Source: Nymphaea colorata (taxonomy: Eukaryota > Streptophyta > Magnoliopsida > Nymphaeales > Nymphaeaceae). Taken from it: a DNA stretch of 60,000 nt. The notes below the pieces were generated by a model. That model saw nothing but the letters and a program-made list of their open reading frames with translations, had not been told where the DNA came from and searched no databases. The stretch is from contig NC_045151.1 of the NCBI RefSeq assembly GCF_008831285.2, positions 2,477,544 through 2,537,543 of the forward strand, written 5' to 3'. Positions 38,301 through 52,696 of the stretch are shown piece after piece. The position numbers and the translations under genes are program-made. The stretch's first letter is position 1; every line of letters begins with the position of its first letter.

Positions 38301-41300
38301 CAAATCTAAGACCAAGTCTGACACCTAATTCATCCAAGTATGTGTAAATATTGGATTGTATGTCTGTTGAATCTTGGACTCTGTTTTGAAAATTCAGGTG
38401 CATGTCCAAGTTTGAATCCAAGTGAAGGATACCCAATTAGGTTAGATTTGTAAAGTGGTTTATTTGAACCTGTCCATACCTCTTATATCCCTAACAACAA
38501 GTCAGGCCCATATGGTTAATTGCCCACATTTATTGTAGCCAAAGCAAGTATTATGTGCACTGTCTATTGTCTACTACATACTACATAGGAAACCGAATTT
38601 TATCAAATATGACAAAAATCACCCCCACATTTATGTAGAGTTTCTCTAGTTACACACTTCTGAAGACAACATCCAAAAAGCAAAAGAAGTAAGAACATAT
38701 TTCCTCTCACCTTTACTTGTTTCTGAACAATATAACCCTTAGCACAAAAATAGGAAATGGGATGTATAAAAACAACAGAACACGGTAAACAAAATGAGAT
38801 ACACATGATTATTTTCACTACCATGGTAGCTGTTAGTTGATACCACTTCAGCACACTGCCAAGTTCTACATTAAAGGGACTGCTGCACCCACATCAGGTG
38901 ATGGTGCAGGTGTAGGTGTGGTTTTGACTCGCCAACTTGAATCAACAACCACGTAAAAGCAGTCAACTGCTGCCATGAACATTATACTCAATCTCTAACT
39001 CAAGTTCAGTGTCGTCGAATGAGCTGCAAACACACAAGCTGACTAAATTATTCTCATAAATTATCTATCTCATGCTTTTCTTGAGCCTTGTTTTAATTTT
39101 TGTTTTCATTTGATATGGGGAAAGGACTCTTCCTCAGAGCCTCTCTCTCTCCTTAACTTTCTTTTCCTCCCCACACACACACACGCATATGGGTAATCAG
39201 TTCAACCAGTCTCTTTTTGGGACTGGTTTTCCAGGTCAAGTTTCCCCTTATGATCCTCAAATCCTAAGGTGGGTCAGATGGTTGTAGAGAGAAAAACAGA
39301 GAAAAATAGGATGGGGAGAGAGAGTCGGTTAGAGAGTGAGAGGAAAAAGTAGGGGTGAAGAAACCACTCCCAAAATGGGACTAATGGACCACACGCTCTA
39401 TATGTGTGTGTGTGTGTGTGTGTACATATACAGAGAGAGAGATAGTATGCCAGTTAATAGGATGGGGAGAGAGAGTCGGTTAGAGAGTGAGAGGAAAAAG
39501 TGGGGGTGAAGAAACCACTCCCAAAATGGGACTAATGGACCACACGCTCTATGTGTGTGTGTGTGTGTGTGTGTACATATACAGAGAGAGAGATAGTATG
39601 CCAGTTGCTAAGTTGCTAACTTGTCTTGGTTCGAGGGCAGGCTTTGGCCATGTGGTTCCAAAGGCAGTGGACATCAGAAGATAAAAAAGAGTACTAGGAC
39701 TTAGGAGAGAAGAAAGAAAGGATCTACCAGCAACTTAAAAATGAAGTCCCAGTGCTGCTTTGTTCGCATACAAAGGCATTGAAACATACAATAAGGATAA
39801 CATTACAAGTTTAGGATTATATCCCTGGATTATGTCATTGCTTAGAAGAGTTAGAACACAAAGCATCACAATGTTATACACATGTAGATAGATGGGAAAA
39901 GGATGCCAATCGTCCCTAGCATCCCCCAGTTGAAGATGTTGCCAGTCATAACTGCCATCGGATGAGAGCCAAGGAAAACTAATTCATCCGTTTTAAGCAT
40001 CAAAAAATGAAAAAAATATGGGAAAAAATAGATATCAAGAATATGTCAATCACCCCCAAGTTGGACATATTGCCAGTCATAACTGCCTTAGATGATGCCC
40101 AAGACTAGTTCATTCCCTTTTAAGCATGTCTATTTTTGGAAAACACAATTTTTCCAATCTTTGAACTGCATGCCCCTCAGAAAAAAATTAGTTTTTGAAA
40201 TCTTCAATTAAAAGCTGTGAGGGTAGGTGCATTTATGGATAGCCAGGTCCAAAATTCTTTTTATGATCCTCCAAACTCTATACAATACAAGGAGCTTCTT
40301 CAGTGCATATTGCATTCCCTAGACGATGGTTGAAACATTTGAGATAATACCAGAATCAATTCCAACTATCCTTTTTCTTATGGAAGCACCTGACAATAGC
40401 AATGGAAACCATGTAAGGTCCCAATTTGATAAAGTGGCCAATGGCTTCAACATACTTAATAACAAGAAAAAGTATAAACGGACCATGTCAAGTTGAACCA
40501 TTTACAGTCAACAGGAAGTTATCACGTCAATCACTAGTAAGGTATGCACTAATGTCAGCTAGGAAAAGTGTGCACTCAGGGGCGGAGGCATGGGCCATGG
40601 TCCCCCTTCAGATTTTTAAAAAAATCAAAACTTTACTTGTAAATTTTAAAAATTTTAGTTTTAGCATATACAAAAAAATTGAAAAAATTATATTTCCACC
40701 CCTTTTAAAATTTTGAAACTATAGTTCCGCCCCTGCGACAAAAAATTCCCAGCTCCACCCCCATGTGCTATCATGCCTGCTGCATGCCACCAAGCAGTGA
40801 TACTCTAAATGTTTGCAAGTTCAATACCGCACATGCACACACAAAACACACAAAAACAATGCACAATCAGATAAAATTTCCCTAACAAGTAGAACTTTGT
40901 TTCCATCATCCTGGTATGGAAGAGAAATAGATGAGGTTGAAGGCAAAATCTTGATCAAATAGAGAAGGGGAAGATATGATACAGGCAGGAATCTCCGAAA
41001 CACACAATTATTGTATATCAAGTTATCAACAAAAGAAAATGATGACGATGCAGATAAGCCTGTGCCAGTTGCATGAATGTCAACTGAGATACAATTGTCC
41101 AAACCAGAAAAAAGAAATCTGCTCTTCCCATTAGAAAACCACAAACAATGCTTAAGGTGGGTGCATAAGCACAGAAAAAGCAGATAAACAGTTTCCAGAT
41201 TCAAATTCATATCAAGAATCAGTAAACATAGCCGCTGTAACGCCTTCATTTGGAAGAGAAAAGAAGACAAATTGCCATAGCATGGCTTGATTATCCTTCA

Positions 41301-44300
41301 ATTAACATTATGGTCAAACATTCTGAAGAAAAAATTGAACTTACCATCATCTCTGCCTCCAGTGGAGCTTCAATAACTTCAAATTCAGCTCCTTTAAAGC
41401 TGAGAGTTCGACAGACATACATACCCCTATACATAAAGTGATCAACATGTTAAAAAGTAATAAGATCAAGTCATCAACCAATACAGTGCTTTGTGCTAGT
41501 ACTTGAATCTACCAACCTCGCCTTCATATCCATAGCAACAAGCTCCAATGCACCAACACCACCTTTTTCAAGGGCTCCTGAAAACAAAGCACATGAGAGT
41601 TCATCAACTTTCTAACCAAAAGCAAAAATGAGATTAACACATGACGCCAAGTAAATAGTCAACACAGACATACTAAAAAAGAAAGAGAATTGAAGATCGA
41701 TACATGTCGTCCATGGCATATGCCTTGACTACGAGCTTAGATTTTCATTCACACAATTCATGACCAAAATTAATCAATTTATATATATCTTACCAATCTC
41801 AGACAAATGTGATGCAACACAACACTTTGGTACCCACCAATTACAAATTAAGCACCAAAACTCTTGCTTTAACAACTCAAAAGCATGCCTTAATGTCAGC
41901 TGCGAAGAAAATAATAATGGCCAGATGACTTAAATGACTATATACATACAAGTCAACCATATGGAAAAATGGAAATAAGATAAACCAAGATTACATGTAA
42001 ATAACTGCTTTCTGCCAACATCAAGTTAATCAGCAGTGAAAATGCCATATCACAATAAGATATTCTACATAAAGGTACATTCTAAAGCACCTACATTATC
42101 ATTTAAGTGAATGTAATTATTTACTAACTTTAAAATATACCTAGGAAGCAAAAATGGGTAAAATTAGGGATGAAGAGACATTTTGACAGGTTGGGCTGGA
42201 ATAAAGCAGGAGAGCTGAGTTTCATGGTGGTTATTAGGTGAGTAGAATTCTAGGTTGTCATTCTAGAATTGTGCTACTTTTAAGGATTAGGAGTATACTT
42301 AGTTTAGATTATTTAGACTAAACAATTGTTAGGATGGTCTAGATTCTAAACCTTGTTTAATTTATACAGATATGAACTTGATCCTCTTTAACCAGTTTTG
42401 ACTCTGATTTATTCAAACAGTTACCAATTATGGACCTTTGGTCTTCAGATATTATCTGAGATCATCTTAGAAGGCATCCTTTGATGCATCTCCCTCAAGC
42501 CACCAACTTGCGACAAGATGAAAATGCAAAAACAATGATGAGTACAACTATGATTTACTTGTAGAGTTGTAGGGGGAAGGGAGGGTTAAAAATTACGGTT
42601 ATGGATGATGCTGTCACATAAATGAAGGTAGAGGTGCAGGTGCAGCCTTGAGCTCCGAGCAATTCCAAAGAACTTGGGAGCAGAGACAAAGTTGTACTAC
42701 TTTGTTCTATTACCAGCCTGCACTTTGAAGGAACTTTATCATGCCTCGAATTTGGCATAGAGCTTCTCAGCAAAATAAATGGTTCCAGTACTAGCTCAAA
42801 ATTCACAATTCCACAGCCCATAGTTTAAGTGGTAAATGTACACATTTCTTTTTCAGGAACAAAACGCTTTGCCCCTTTTGGCAGATAGATCTGATTATTC
42901 ATAATATTTGGAGCCTCAGCCACAAACTGTAACTAAGCAGCAAAGGAAAAGGCAGCAAACCTAAGAAATCGTGAAATTGAGGGAAGGCTGTTCCTGTTCC
43001 CCAGAGTCCAAGCCGTACCATGTAACCCATATTTCGTGGCTCAGAAGCACCAGTTGCAGAACAGTAAACAACGCGGGTTTCTGGCAATCGTGCCTGCAAA
43101 AGCTATGATGATCAATTGGTAGCTAGGCATATAAGATCAAGAGCAAATTTTTGCATATACACAAAAAAGGTAGCTTCAGCTACCAAAGTCTAGCAGCCTA
43201 TGTTGGCAAGTACAAGCTGAACCAATAAAAACTGTAGGCTACCAACTTCTCAGATAATGTTACGGTAACTGAAGAAGATATTCAACTTCCTCCAACACAA
43301 AAAAGAAGCAAAAGGAAAGAATTCAAGAGACTAAGAGAAAAAATACCAACTTCATATTATCATATATAGGTTCTCAACAATGTAACAGTGCAAATTCATG
43401 CTACACCAGGTTGTTTAGTATCGAGTCTCTGCATAAGCATGCATTTAGACTAGAGACAATCATAAAGTGCTAAAGCTGACTATTTATTTAGAACCTTTAT
43501 AAAATCCAATCTACAGATTAAATTTCTATATTCAATCCTAACATTTTTGGACATTCTGACTCATCTACATGATTGGATTTGTGAAAAATAAGTTTGAAAT
43601 TGTGGCCAATAAACATGGATGAATCATTTTGCAAAGTATGTGTCTGGACAGCCTAATATCTTGACACTAGCTAATATATATAGTGACCAAATGGTGACTC
43701 TAGAGTCACTATTCAAAATTTTACACCAAATTTTACATTTTTTTTTTCAAAAATGTTGTTACATTCCCACGGGCGGCTGCCGGAGTTCCGATGGTAGGAA
43801 GGGGGAGGACCAGTGGGCCCACCAGTGACAGCAGGGGAGCCCGCTAGTGACGGCAGGGTGTGCCTGCCAGCACTCCACCCTTCCTTCCACCCGACCATGG
43901 GTGGAGGGCAACTGGGCAGGCCCAGCGGCCCTTCCCATGCCATCGCCGGTGGGCCAGCCGAGCAGCGCCGGCTGGCTGGCCCGCCGACAGGGCCAGCAGT
44001 TAGGAAGAAAGAGGAGGGAGGAGAGAGAAAGAGGGGAACAAAACTGAACCGTCCGATCAAATCTGATCGGGCGGTTCAGATTTGATGTCCCTAGATGTCC
44101 CAATAAATTGAATATTACCATTCAGTTTTCCTATATATATACCAGTGATTGGCAGGTACTAGACCACTTGGGTAAAGCATAAAAACCAGACCTCTTAAAT
44201 TCATGTTAAAAAGTGTTCCAAACAAAATGTCAACCTTCTAATGTGTATATAAATTATAAACAATATAATCATGCTTTAGTTGAAGTCATTTTTGTAAAAT

Positions 44301-47300
44301 ATTTGATCTTTATGCTATCAAAATTTTGATGTCATAAGAGCCGTTAATTTTTTTACAATTAAAAAAAAATATTTAAGTAAGAAAAAAACTAACTTAATAT
44401 ATGTTTCTCATCAAATCACTCTTACAATCATAGCTATAAGGTTAGGCTTTAAAAAATATACTTTAATTATTAATTTCAATAGCTCTAGTTTTCGCATCTT
44501 ATTCAAGTGATCTATACCTGCATCCAACTCAACTCAGATCTGATGGCCTATGCCAAATCCATGTTCCGCGCATGACTATACTTGCATCCAAATCAATTCA
44601 GAACTGATGGCCAAATCCATGTGACACAGATTTCTGCCCATCCATATCCTAGGGCACCACAGTACATTGATGGGATGTTGTTACTTAGTTTGTCATATCA
44701 TGTTGCTCAGGCTCAGCAACATTAATGGAAGACATCTCTCCATACCTAGATGCCATTCCACTTCTAATGTACTCACCAGCTTTTGAGAAATGAAATATCA
44801 GGTTCCATTATTGTGGGTATCAAAATTATTTATCATTCTAAGGTGTCATGATTAGGAGTGCACAAGTTAACCTTGAGTCGAGAGCTAAACTCATTTTGAG
44901 CCATTCAGACTTGAGTCATTTAGGCACGAGCAAGCACATACAGCAAACACACACACACACACACACAGACATTTACATAGGATCTTTAACACTAACATCA
45001 TAAATAATAATGTTGGAGTACTTATTGCCTATTTGTCTATAAAGTGTAAAGCTGCGCTTGAAACCTCTCTGCTCATATTTGCATTTCAAATTTGGGAAAA
45101 AAAAAACATTTTTTGATATTTCATCAGCTAAGCTAGAGCTGGCCCAGCATGACTCAAATTCAGCTCCTGAACATCCTTAGTTATGGTTCTTTTGTTCTTA
45201 ATAGGCATTGTTTTCTCGGTATGTATGTTGAATTCTCACTTTATCTTTACAGAAGCAAACCCTGCTTCCTTACCAGAAATAGCCTGTTCCAAACCAGACT
45301 TCCTTTTCTCCAAACAAAGGACTGTCTTGTGCCTTGAACTATGTGTTCTATGACAATTGTTCCCTACCTGAACATTTAATGTCCATGTACCCCAAAGAAT
45401 AAAACTATGTCCTCCTTTCGAGACCCCTAAACTTCAAAGGGTCACTTTTTAATCGCATATCTACCTGCAACCATGTGCATCTGGTGTTCAGCTGTGCGTT
45501 AAAATCAAGGTCTTGGGTCAATAAAACTGCTTATGTAACATATCATCTAAGTAACAGAAGTCCAAGCCATCAAATACCATAATTCATGAACAACTAGCAG
45601 AGTGATAATTTTCACCAGTGGAGTAACTATCTCCCGCTGTAGACTCTTGATTAGCCTTTGCCTCAAGCTTCAATTTACCTCCGACTTACACCTAAAACCT
45701 CCAGCTTATTAGGTTGAAATCTTGGTTCATGATTGATTATTCATTGCTCGATCATCATATTTGGCAATTGTAATTCTTGCAAAGGGCATTGAAGCAAGAG
45801 AAAATAGTCAATTAATACTGCGATTGAAAAAACCATAATCTAAAGCACTACATACATAAACATCACATGTTGACAAACATGAAGTGATGACCAAAGGTTG
45901 AACAATCATATCTGAAAGGAGTAGGCACTTAGAAGTTTGAAAGATATTTCATACTACATAACAAGGCTCCAGCATGAAGCATAACCAAGTGCGTGAGCAA
46001 TCAAAAAAGTAAACAGGAGAAAATTTAAGAGCTAAGCAATTGCAGCAAAGAAAATTTTTCATAAGGATAAAGTTCTCCTCAGTACTTTCTTCTTGTAGAA
46101 CTTCATTGCAAATCAACCAACATTAGTGACTACTGACTACAAACCTATGGTTACAGATCCCATCATGATTCACGTACAAGACATCCAGAAAAGTAACAAA
46201 ATTGGACTTAACCTGAATTTCGACAACTGCTTCACCCGTACGAGTTGCTTGACCACCAGCCTCCGGGATAAGATTTTTTGCCTTGTGACACTGTGATTAA
46301 AAAAGAATCTAGTGTTATGAAGCAGACAGTAACTCCCATTATAAGTACGATCTTGGCAGTACCAAGAAGAGAAATGTTCTCAAGCAAAAAAACTACAATA
46401 CGGGAAACAAGATGATTTTGTTTTCATGCTTTGAATGAACTGGATAGCTTAGAGGGAGGCTAGGCAAAGCTGCCATGTAAAGAGCAGAAAGAGCATGTGG
46501 GAGTTGAACAAATGTTACATGATTTCATGACAAAGAACAAGAACAACTTATAAGGCTTTTACCTCATCGAATATTAAAAGGCCATCATACTCTGGTCCAC
46601 ACCACTGTATCAGCTGCTGAAGACGAGAACGGCCTTTGTCAGATGATGCAATCAAGCTACTGTAAGTCAAGAAAAGGACCCCTTCTTTAATTCCCACTGA
46701 CTTAGAGTCAAGCTTTGAGTAAGGAAGCTTATTTAGTGCATGTACTGCAGCCAACATGAGCAAAAGTGAGGAATATTACTAAATGTTTCACCTTGAAAGT
46801 AAATCAGAACCAAGTTTATGAAACCATATATTATGCTTTGGGAGCTGTGGAAATTGAATTTTGTAAGAAAAGGCATGATGAAAAATTAAGTCAAGTTGGA
46901 AAATAAGGTACTTTGCACGATTAAGCATATAAGAAACAAAACAGGACCTATTCCACATGCATTGGGCAACTAAAAAAAAGTTTATCTATTGTACGTCTCA
47001 TCTTTACTCATATGTACGTAAATCAGCTAGAGAGCAACTAGGCCAAACTCAATCTTTTGTCCTTTTGTGCAAACCAAAAACGGACCCATATAATATGGTC
47101 TGACACTCTGAAGCCATAATTGCTTCACTAATGAAGTTTTCGTCTTCCTCCCTCTCTTTAATAACTGCATGTGCCTCTCTCATAGTTGTAAATTTCAATA
47201 CAGGGTTGGACATTTGGACGCATCAAACCAGCTCAATTGTCAGTCTACAAGGACCCGAAGAACAGTGGCAGAACTGGGGGCCTTCAACAACCCTTGAGAT

Positions 47301-50300
47301 TTTAATACAATAACCATAGTCTCCTTTCAAAAAAAAAAAAAAAAAATCAAGCTTTGCCTCTGCTGCCGGGTTTGACCAGTTCAAAGCAGCCCAACAGCCT
47401 GGCCGCACAATTCCCATGTCTAACCACATGGATTCTATGTTCAAAAACGTAAAAATGACATACAATTTATGTTTTTGATGTAGAGATCAGGCTGTATAAG
47501 CTTAAAAATCAAGTGCATTTGAATGTAGTAGAGGCCTAAGGAAAATGGATCCGAATAGGCCATTTGAATGGCAGGCAGTTGTCAGTGATGGAAAGCTGCT
47601 CTTCTGACTTAAGATGGGTCCCACATGGATGAATGAAGGCAAAACAAAGAAAGGTTAGGGATGAATGAAGCAACCAGTTCCTGTGATTCTACTCACTGCC
47701 AAAATCATTCTCCACCTGTTTTATGAAACAAAATTGCGAAATGATTCACACCAAGAGAAAGAATAAGCAAAATAGAGAAAGGTTAGGACACAACAGAAAG
47801 GGTTCTGCAGTTCCACTGCTGCTGTAGCTGCACTGAGTATCATCTTACAAAAACCACGCCACTATCTTCTTTGGTGATCCACCACAACATATTTGTCCAG
47901 TAACTCTTTTTCTTGTGGCGTTCAATCTTATTTGCTCCTGAACTATCTCTTTTCCCCTGCAGGTATGCACAATATTCCACTAACAATTTGAGGTAGTATC
48001 ATTTCTCAAGGATCTGCCATACCCAACATTCACTTTGTGCTAATATAATTTTTCTTCTCTTTCCTCTTCTTCTATTTATTTCCTTTCCAATGGTCCCAGT
48101 ACCAGCAGCAACGATTGCACATTCTCGATATCTGCAATTCCACTCTTGGTAGGTTTCAGGTTGTAGCAGGCATGCATTTTTTCTGTTAAAATGTGTTTCA
48201 AACTACAAAATTCAACCGTTCATAATGATTGGACTTCTAATATGCTACTAGACATTTACATATACTGTCATCCTAATGATTGGACTTGAAGGAGATCATT
48301 TAAGCAATATCACACAGATAAATGATAAAACAAAATAAACATAATGTTTATGTTAATTGTAGATCCTCTTGAAAATGCACAGCACACAAAACTTGGATAA
48401 AAAGGGGTCTATATAACTGGAAAATTAGAAGTCGAAAAGAGTTTGAATGCACAGATAGTACCTTCAATGCATGAAGCACCTACATCGTCCAAATCTCGCC
48501 GTGCATCGTACTTCAAGTCCGAACCTACAGATATCCACCTTATGACAAATGCAATAAATAGACCAGTTATATAATAAAAAAAAGCAAGTGGACTTGAGTA
48601 TGTGCAAATATAAATCTCATCATACCAGATCAAAAGTACTGCAAGAAGAAGAAACTTATCATAGAATCCAATCTCAACACCTGGTGCCTAATTTCAAGAG
48701 GCATGGCAACAAGCATCATGCAGCAGAAATGAACTTACAATGCTTTGTGTCTTCCATGATGCCAATTTTCCCATATAAGCCCCGCAATTGTTCGTCCTTT
48801 TCCAACACCAGCTCCATCTCCCATGAAAAAACCTGCCCTTGCACCACTTGAAAGATGCTGGGCATGTCTCTGTGTCAAAACTCAACCTTATGAGTGGAAG
48901 ACAAGATAGTGGATAGGTAAATACGGTTTCTCTGGCATGCTCATCGAACATATCAGTTTACATGCCTCCTGCCCTCCTTAATAAAATGTGTTTGCAGATC
49001 AAGCCTCAAGTTTCTAATGGCACATTAAGCATGTATACCCATCAATAACTCTAGGAACAAGTAGCCCGAGCAGCCTAGGCCTCATCTTTCAGTCAACAAG
49101 CATAACAGCCTAGAACTATCATTCAGTTAGACTATGCAAGGTTTCATGCACCCTCCGGGTGAGCAAGGGGTATTAAGGTTTCATGCACCCTCAATCAGTT
49201 CCAGACATGGTAAGAAATATCAACGACACATATATCCAACAAGATAAAAATAAAAGGCTTGCAACATTATGGGTTTCTTAATGAGTATATAAGATTTTTG
49301 AAAACTATAAAAAGGTAGACAAATAATTTAAGATATATAAGACATATTAAAACCAATTTTTAAAAAAGGTAGAGAAAAAGAAAGATAACTATCCAATTTC
49401 CAACATATAGAATAGAAATAATGGTAAGTAACTAGCATATGAATATAGTTTTTGGGAGAACCAGAACACCTTTTCCAAACATTGTTCTGTAAAAAACATA
49501 GCTTGAATAATCACAACACTTTCAAACATCACCAGCCACTACAAGTGTGGTTCCAGAGCACCATGATGTGAAGTTTCCAGTGATGTATATGTAATTAACA
49601 CTTAAGCTCGTAGTAAGTTAACAGTTTTCATTTACTTATGCTGATTAGAAAATTTAAATAATAGAAATGATATTCTCAAGCCCATCAGAGAAAAGCCAAA
49701 TGTCAAATGAAAATCTGTTAAATTTTGCATCCTCAAAAATTTATGATCAGATGATTTCTTTTGAGTTCATATTGATATAATGGCTATCAAGCCAACTGGA
49801 GTGAACTTGATTTATTTTGTTCATCTGTACCACCAGATTAGATGAGCTTGGTGAATCATCGAAAACACACCTTCAGGAACCTTCGTCGTTTAATTACTGT
49901 AAAAGTCTTTGTGGACAACCAAACCAAAATGACACATTCAGTTTAGAATCAATATAGAATCATTGACAGAAGATGGAAGCGGGAACTCAATCATTTCATA
50001 ACTCTAACATGCTCAATCTACGTTGGATAACCTATGCTTGATAAAAAAAAATTTGATTCAGTTGAAGAGTTTGCTTTACCAGGACTATATGCCTACAGAT
50101 ATTTCCATTCTGACAATTTTGTTAAGTACACCTTGAAGAACAAATGGAACCTCAATAAAGAAGGATGGGAATGAACAGAAAATGGGGAAAATTTGAAGGT
50201 GAAGAATTTGGAATGAACCTGGCAACTGTAGACTATCGTCTCTATCTGCAAACAAGATAATGATTTAGATTTAACAATCTGATCCTTGATTTTCAGCTCA

Positions 50301-52661
50301 TACGTTGGATCTGGAGGCTGCACAGCTGACAATGAAGAGGTCTCCACAACTGGATCTGGATGAGGTGGGCCTATTGATAATTTAGAAGGCCGCTGGAGAA
50401 CAAAGAATTGCTTTTAACTAAAAGGTTCAATTCTCTTAACAAAGAATTAAGAGAACATTAATTTCTCTTAATTGACCTAAGAATTAACATCGTGATGTTA
50501 AAAAAAACAAAAAGGAAAAGAACTGGTCCTGATTTAAATAAAATTGCATTGGCCTTGCTTTTGTTTGTGCAGATGCTTACATAGTCAGTAAATGTTTCTC
50601 CAGCAGTTCCACCCTCATCTTGTTCTCGCTCCATGTCTTCTGCTACCTGTGCTTTCAATATTTTGCTCACTATTAAGGATACGTCTATTTAATTCAGTAA
50701 AAAAAAGAACAATATTGAACTTTAGATGCAATTGATCCTTGTCATCAACAAGTACAAAAACCAGCAAAATAAAATTATAATCCTCTGAGTCAGTTATTCT
50801 TTAATATTCGAAAGTCCTTTTCAAAGGTCTGTTGCTATATTATTAAACAATCAGTCCATTAGCAAATGCAACAATTTAAACAATAGTAAATAACAACCTG
50901 TCAAACCAGCAACATTTTGAAATTTTAAACAATCATGAATCATGCTTTGGCGATAGTTAAATGCCTAGATCTGGAAACTTAATTATCAATCCTGCTTTCA
51001 TCAGATAAATTCCTTTCATCCAAGCATCTTTGCCCAGTTAATAATAATTGAAATTCAGATAGCATTTACAGCATAAAAATTAGAATGTCCGGGACCATAG
51101 TTGACACCTCACAGAAGGCAAAAACCACTTAATATGCCTTACAAGGTAAAACAGACAAATGGACCACATAATCCCTCAGAAACAATTAAAAAAGCACCAT
51201 TCGGTATTAAAAAGCAAGCACCAGTACTCAAAAGGCAATAATTTGCCAACAAGTATCACATATATGTTGGAGAGGACAACTTGTCTTCTAGATCATGTAA
51301 TTTTTTTCCCTGCACAAGTGTATCTTAGACTTTCAACAAACCAAAATTAAATACTCAAAAGCCCAGTTGCTAATACCCCCAACATTTTCCAAATATTCCA
51401 AGATATTCATCTCTGTTATCATAACACTTCCACATTATTGTTAAAAGACTTGTCACTAAGATCATTCTCAAATATATCTCAGACAGATTTTTTTTTTAAT
51501 TTTGCTTTTTTGAGAAAAATCTCTGAAATCAGACATTGTTTAACCATGTCTCTTAGGTCTGTACATACGATTGGAAAAAAAACCAAGAGGGCAGGTTAAA
51601 AATGCCTCCTTCCTCTTCACTCTTCCTGAAAAGAAAGAGAAAGGGGCCATTAGGCCAGTAACCTGTCCCATCTCTGGCATACATCAAACATGCCATTCTC
51701 TCTTTCTGAAAAAAAGAGAGGGGGGAAAGGAGGCCCCTCTCCCATGCCACTTTTATGACATAAGATAGGATTGCAGAGAAACAATGTTCCCTTCCCTCCC
51801 TCTTTCTTAAGAAAACATAATGTAGTCTCCCTCTCTCTCTCATAAGTGTCAAGGGGGGGTGCTATGCCATTCCATTTGCTTTTCACCAATTTTTAAATAT
51901 TTAAATTTACTAGTGTTGAATCTGTGTTCCCCATCTTTATCTATGTGACATATTTTAAATTATTTATATTAAATTATTTAAATTTACTAATTAATAATTT
52001 AATTGAAGTCTCATTTATTCATTCATTTTATATCCCCAAATTTAAAATTGCAAACAATGTAATTAATCCTTTTGTACTAGTGTTGAATCTGTGTTCCCCA
52101 TCTTCATCTATGTGACATATTTTCATTTTTCTCTCGCTGGATGGGAAGTGAAGGCAGGAACAATTATAATCCCTCAAGTATTGCTAATCTCACATCTCAC
52201 TTGCTGAGAAGCGAACATGAAGGGACTGTCCCTTCTCTCCAGTCCAGGACAGGAAACATGACTACATAGAGTTCTCCTCCCACTGCTTGTTTTGCATTTT
52301 TTTTTTTTTTTTTTTTCGGGGGGGTCAGACGGGGACAGGGGGTGGTGGGGTGTTGGTTGCAGGATGAGCGGTTGGGATTGGAGTGTATGCACAGTTTCAG
52401 CACATTATTTTTTGTTAAAATTCATGGGTCACGTGTTTAAGAAATAAATCATGATTGTCTAACCCATCAAGTTTTCATGCATTTGAGCCATTGATCTTTT
52501 ACACCCTTGATTTATCATTTATCTTGTTTTACATGGACATGATGAGAACCAAAATATGTAGTTTTCAAATACACTATGTAAATAACATTTATAAATATAT
52601 TTTAATCATTTGATCGCTTAGTCAAACAGTTTTAAGGTGGGCAACATGATGCCACACCATC

Positions 52662-52696
<35 letters not shown>

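Larger units (their letters stand above)
38014..41344 (-). other. FGT1 intron between w10 and w11 (3.3 kb)
   Basis: Contains a 151-bp tandem duplication, a diverged 80-bp direct repeat (39925 and 40050), and a 159-bp TIR element (40577-40735). Nothing else recognised. Confidence 0.75.

Noticed and set aside
43713-44121. Overlapping open frames on both strands (up to 120 codons)
   Set aside because: Product of the GC-rich island; no start context, no known domain, inside a confirmed FGT1 intron.
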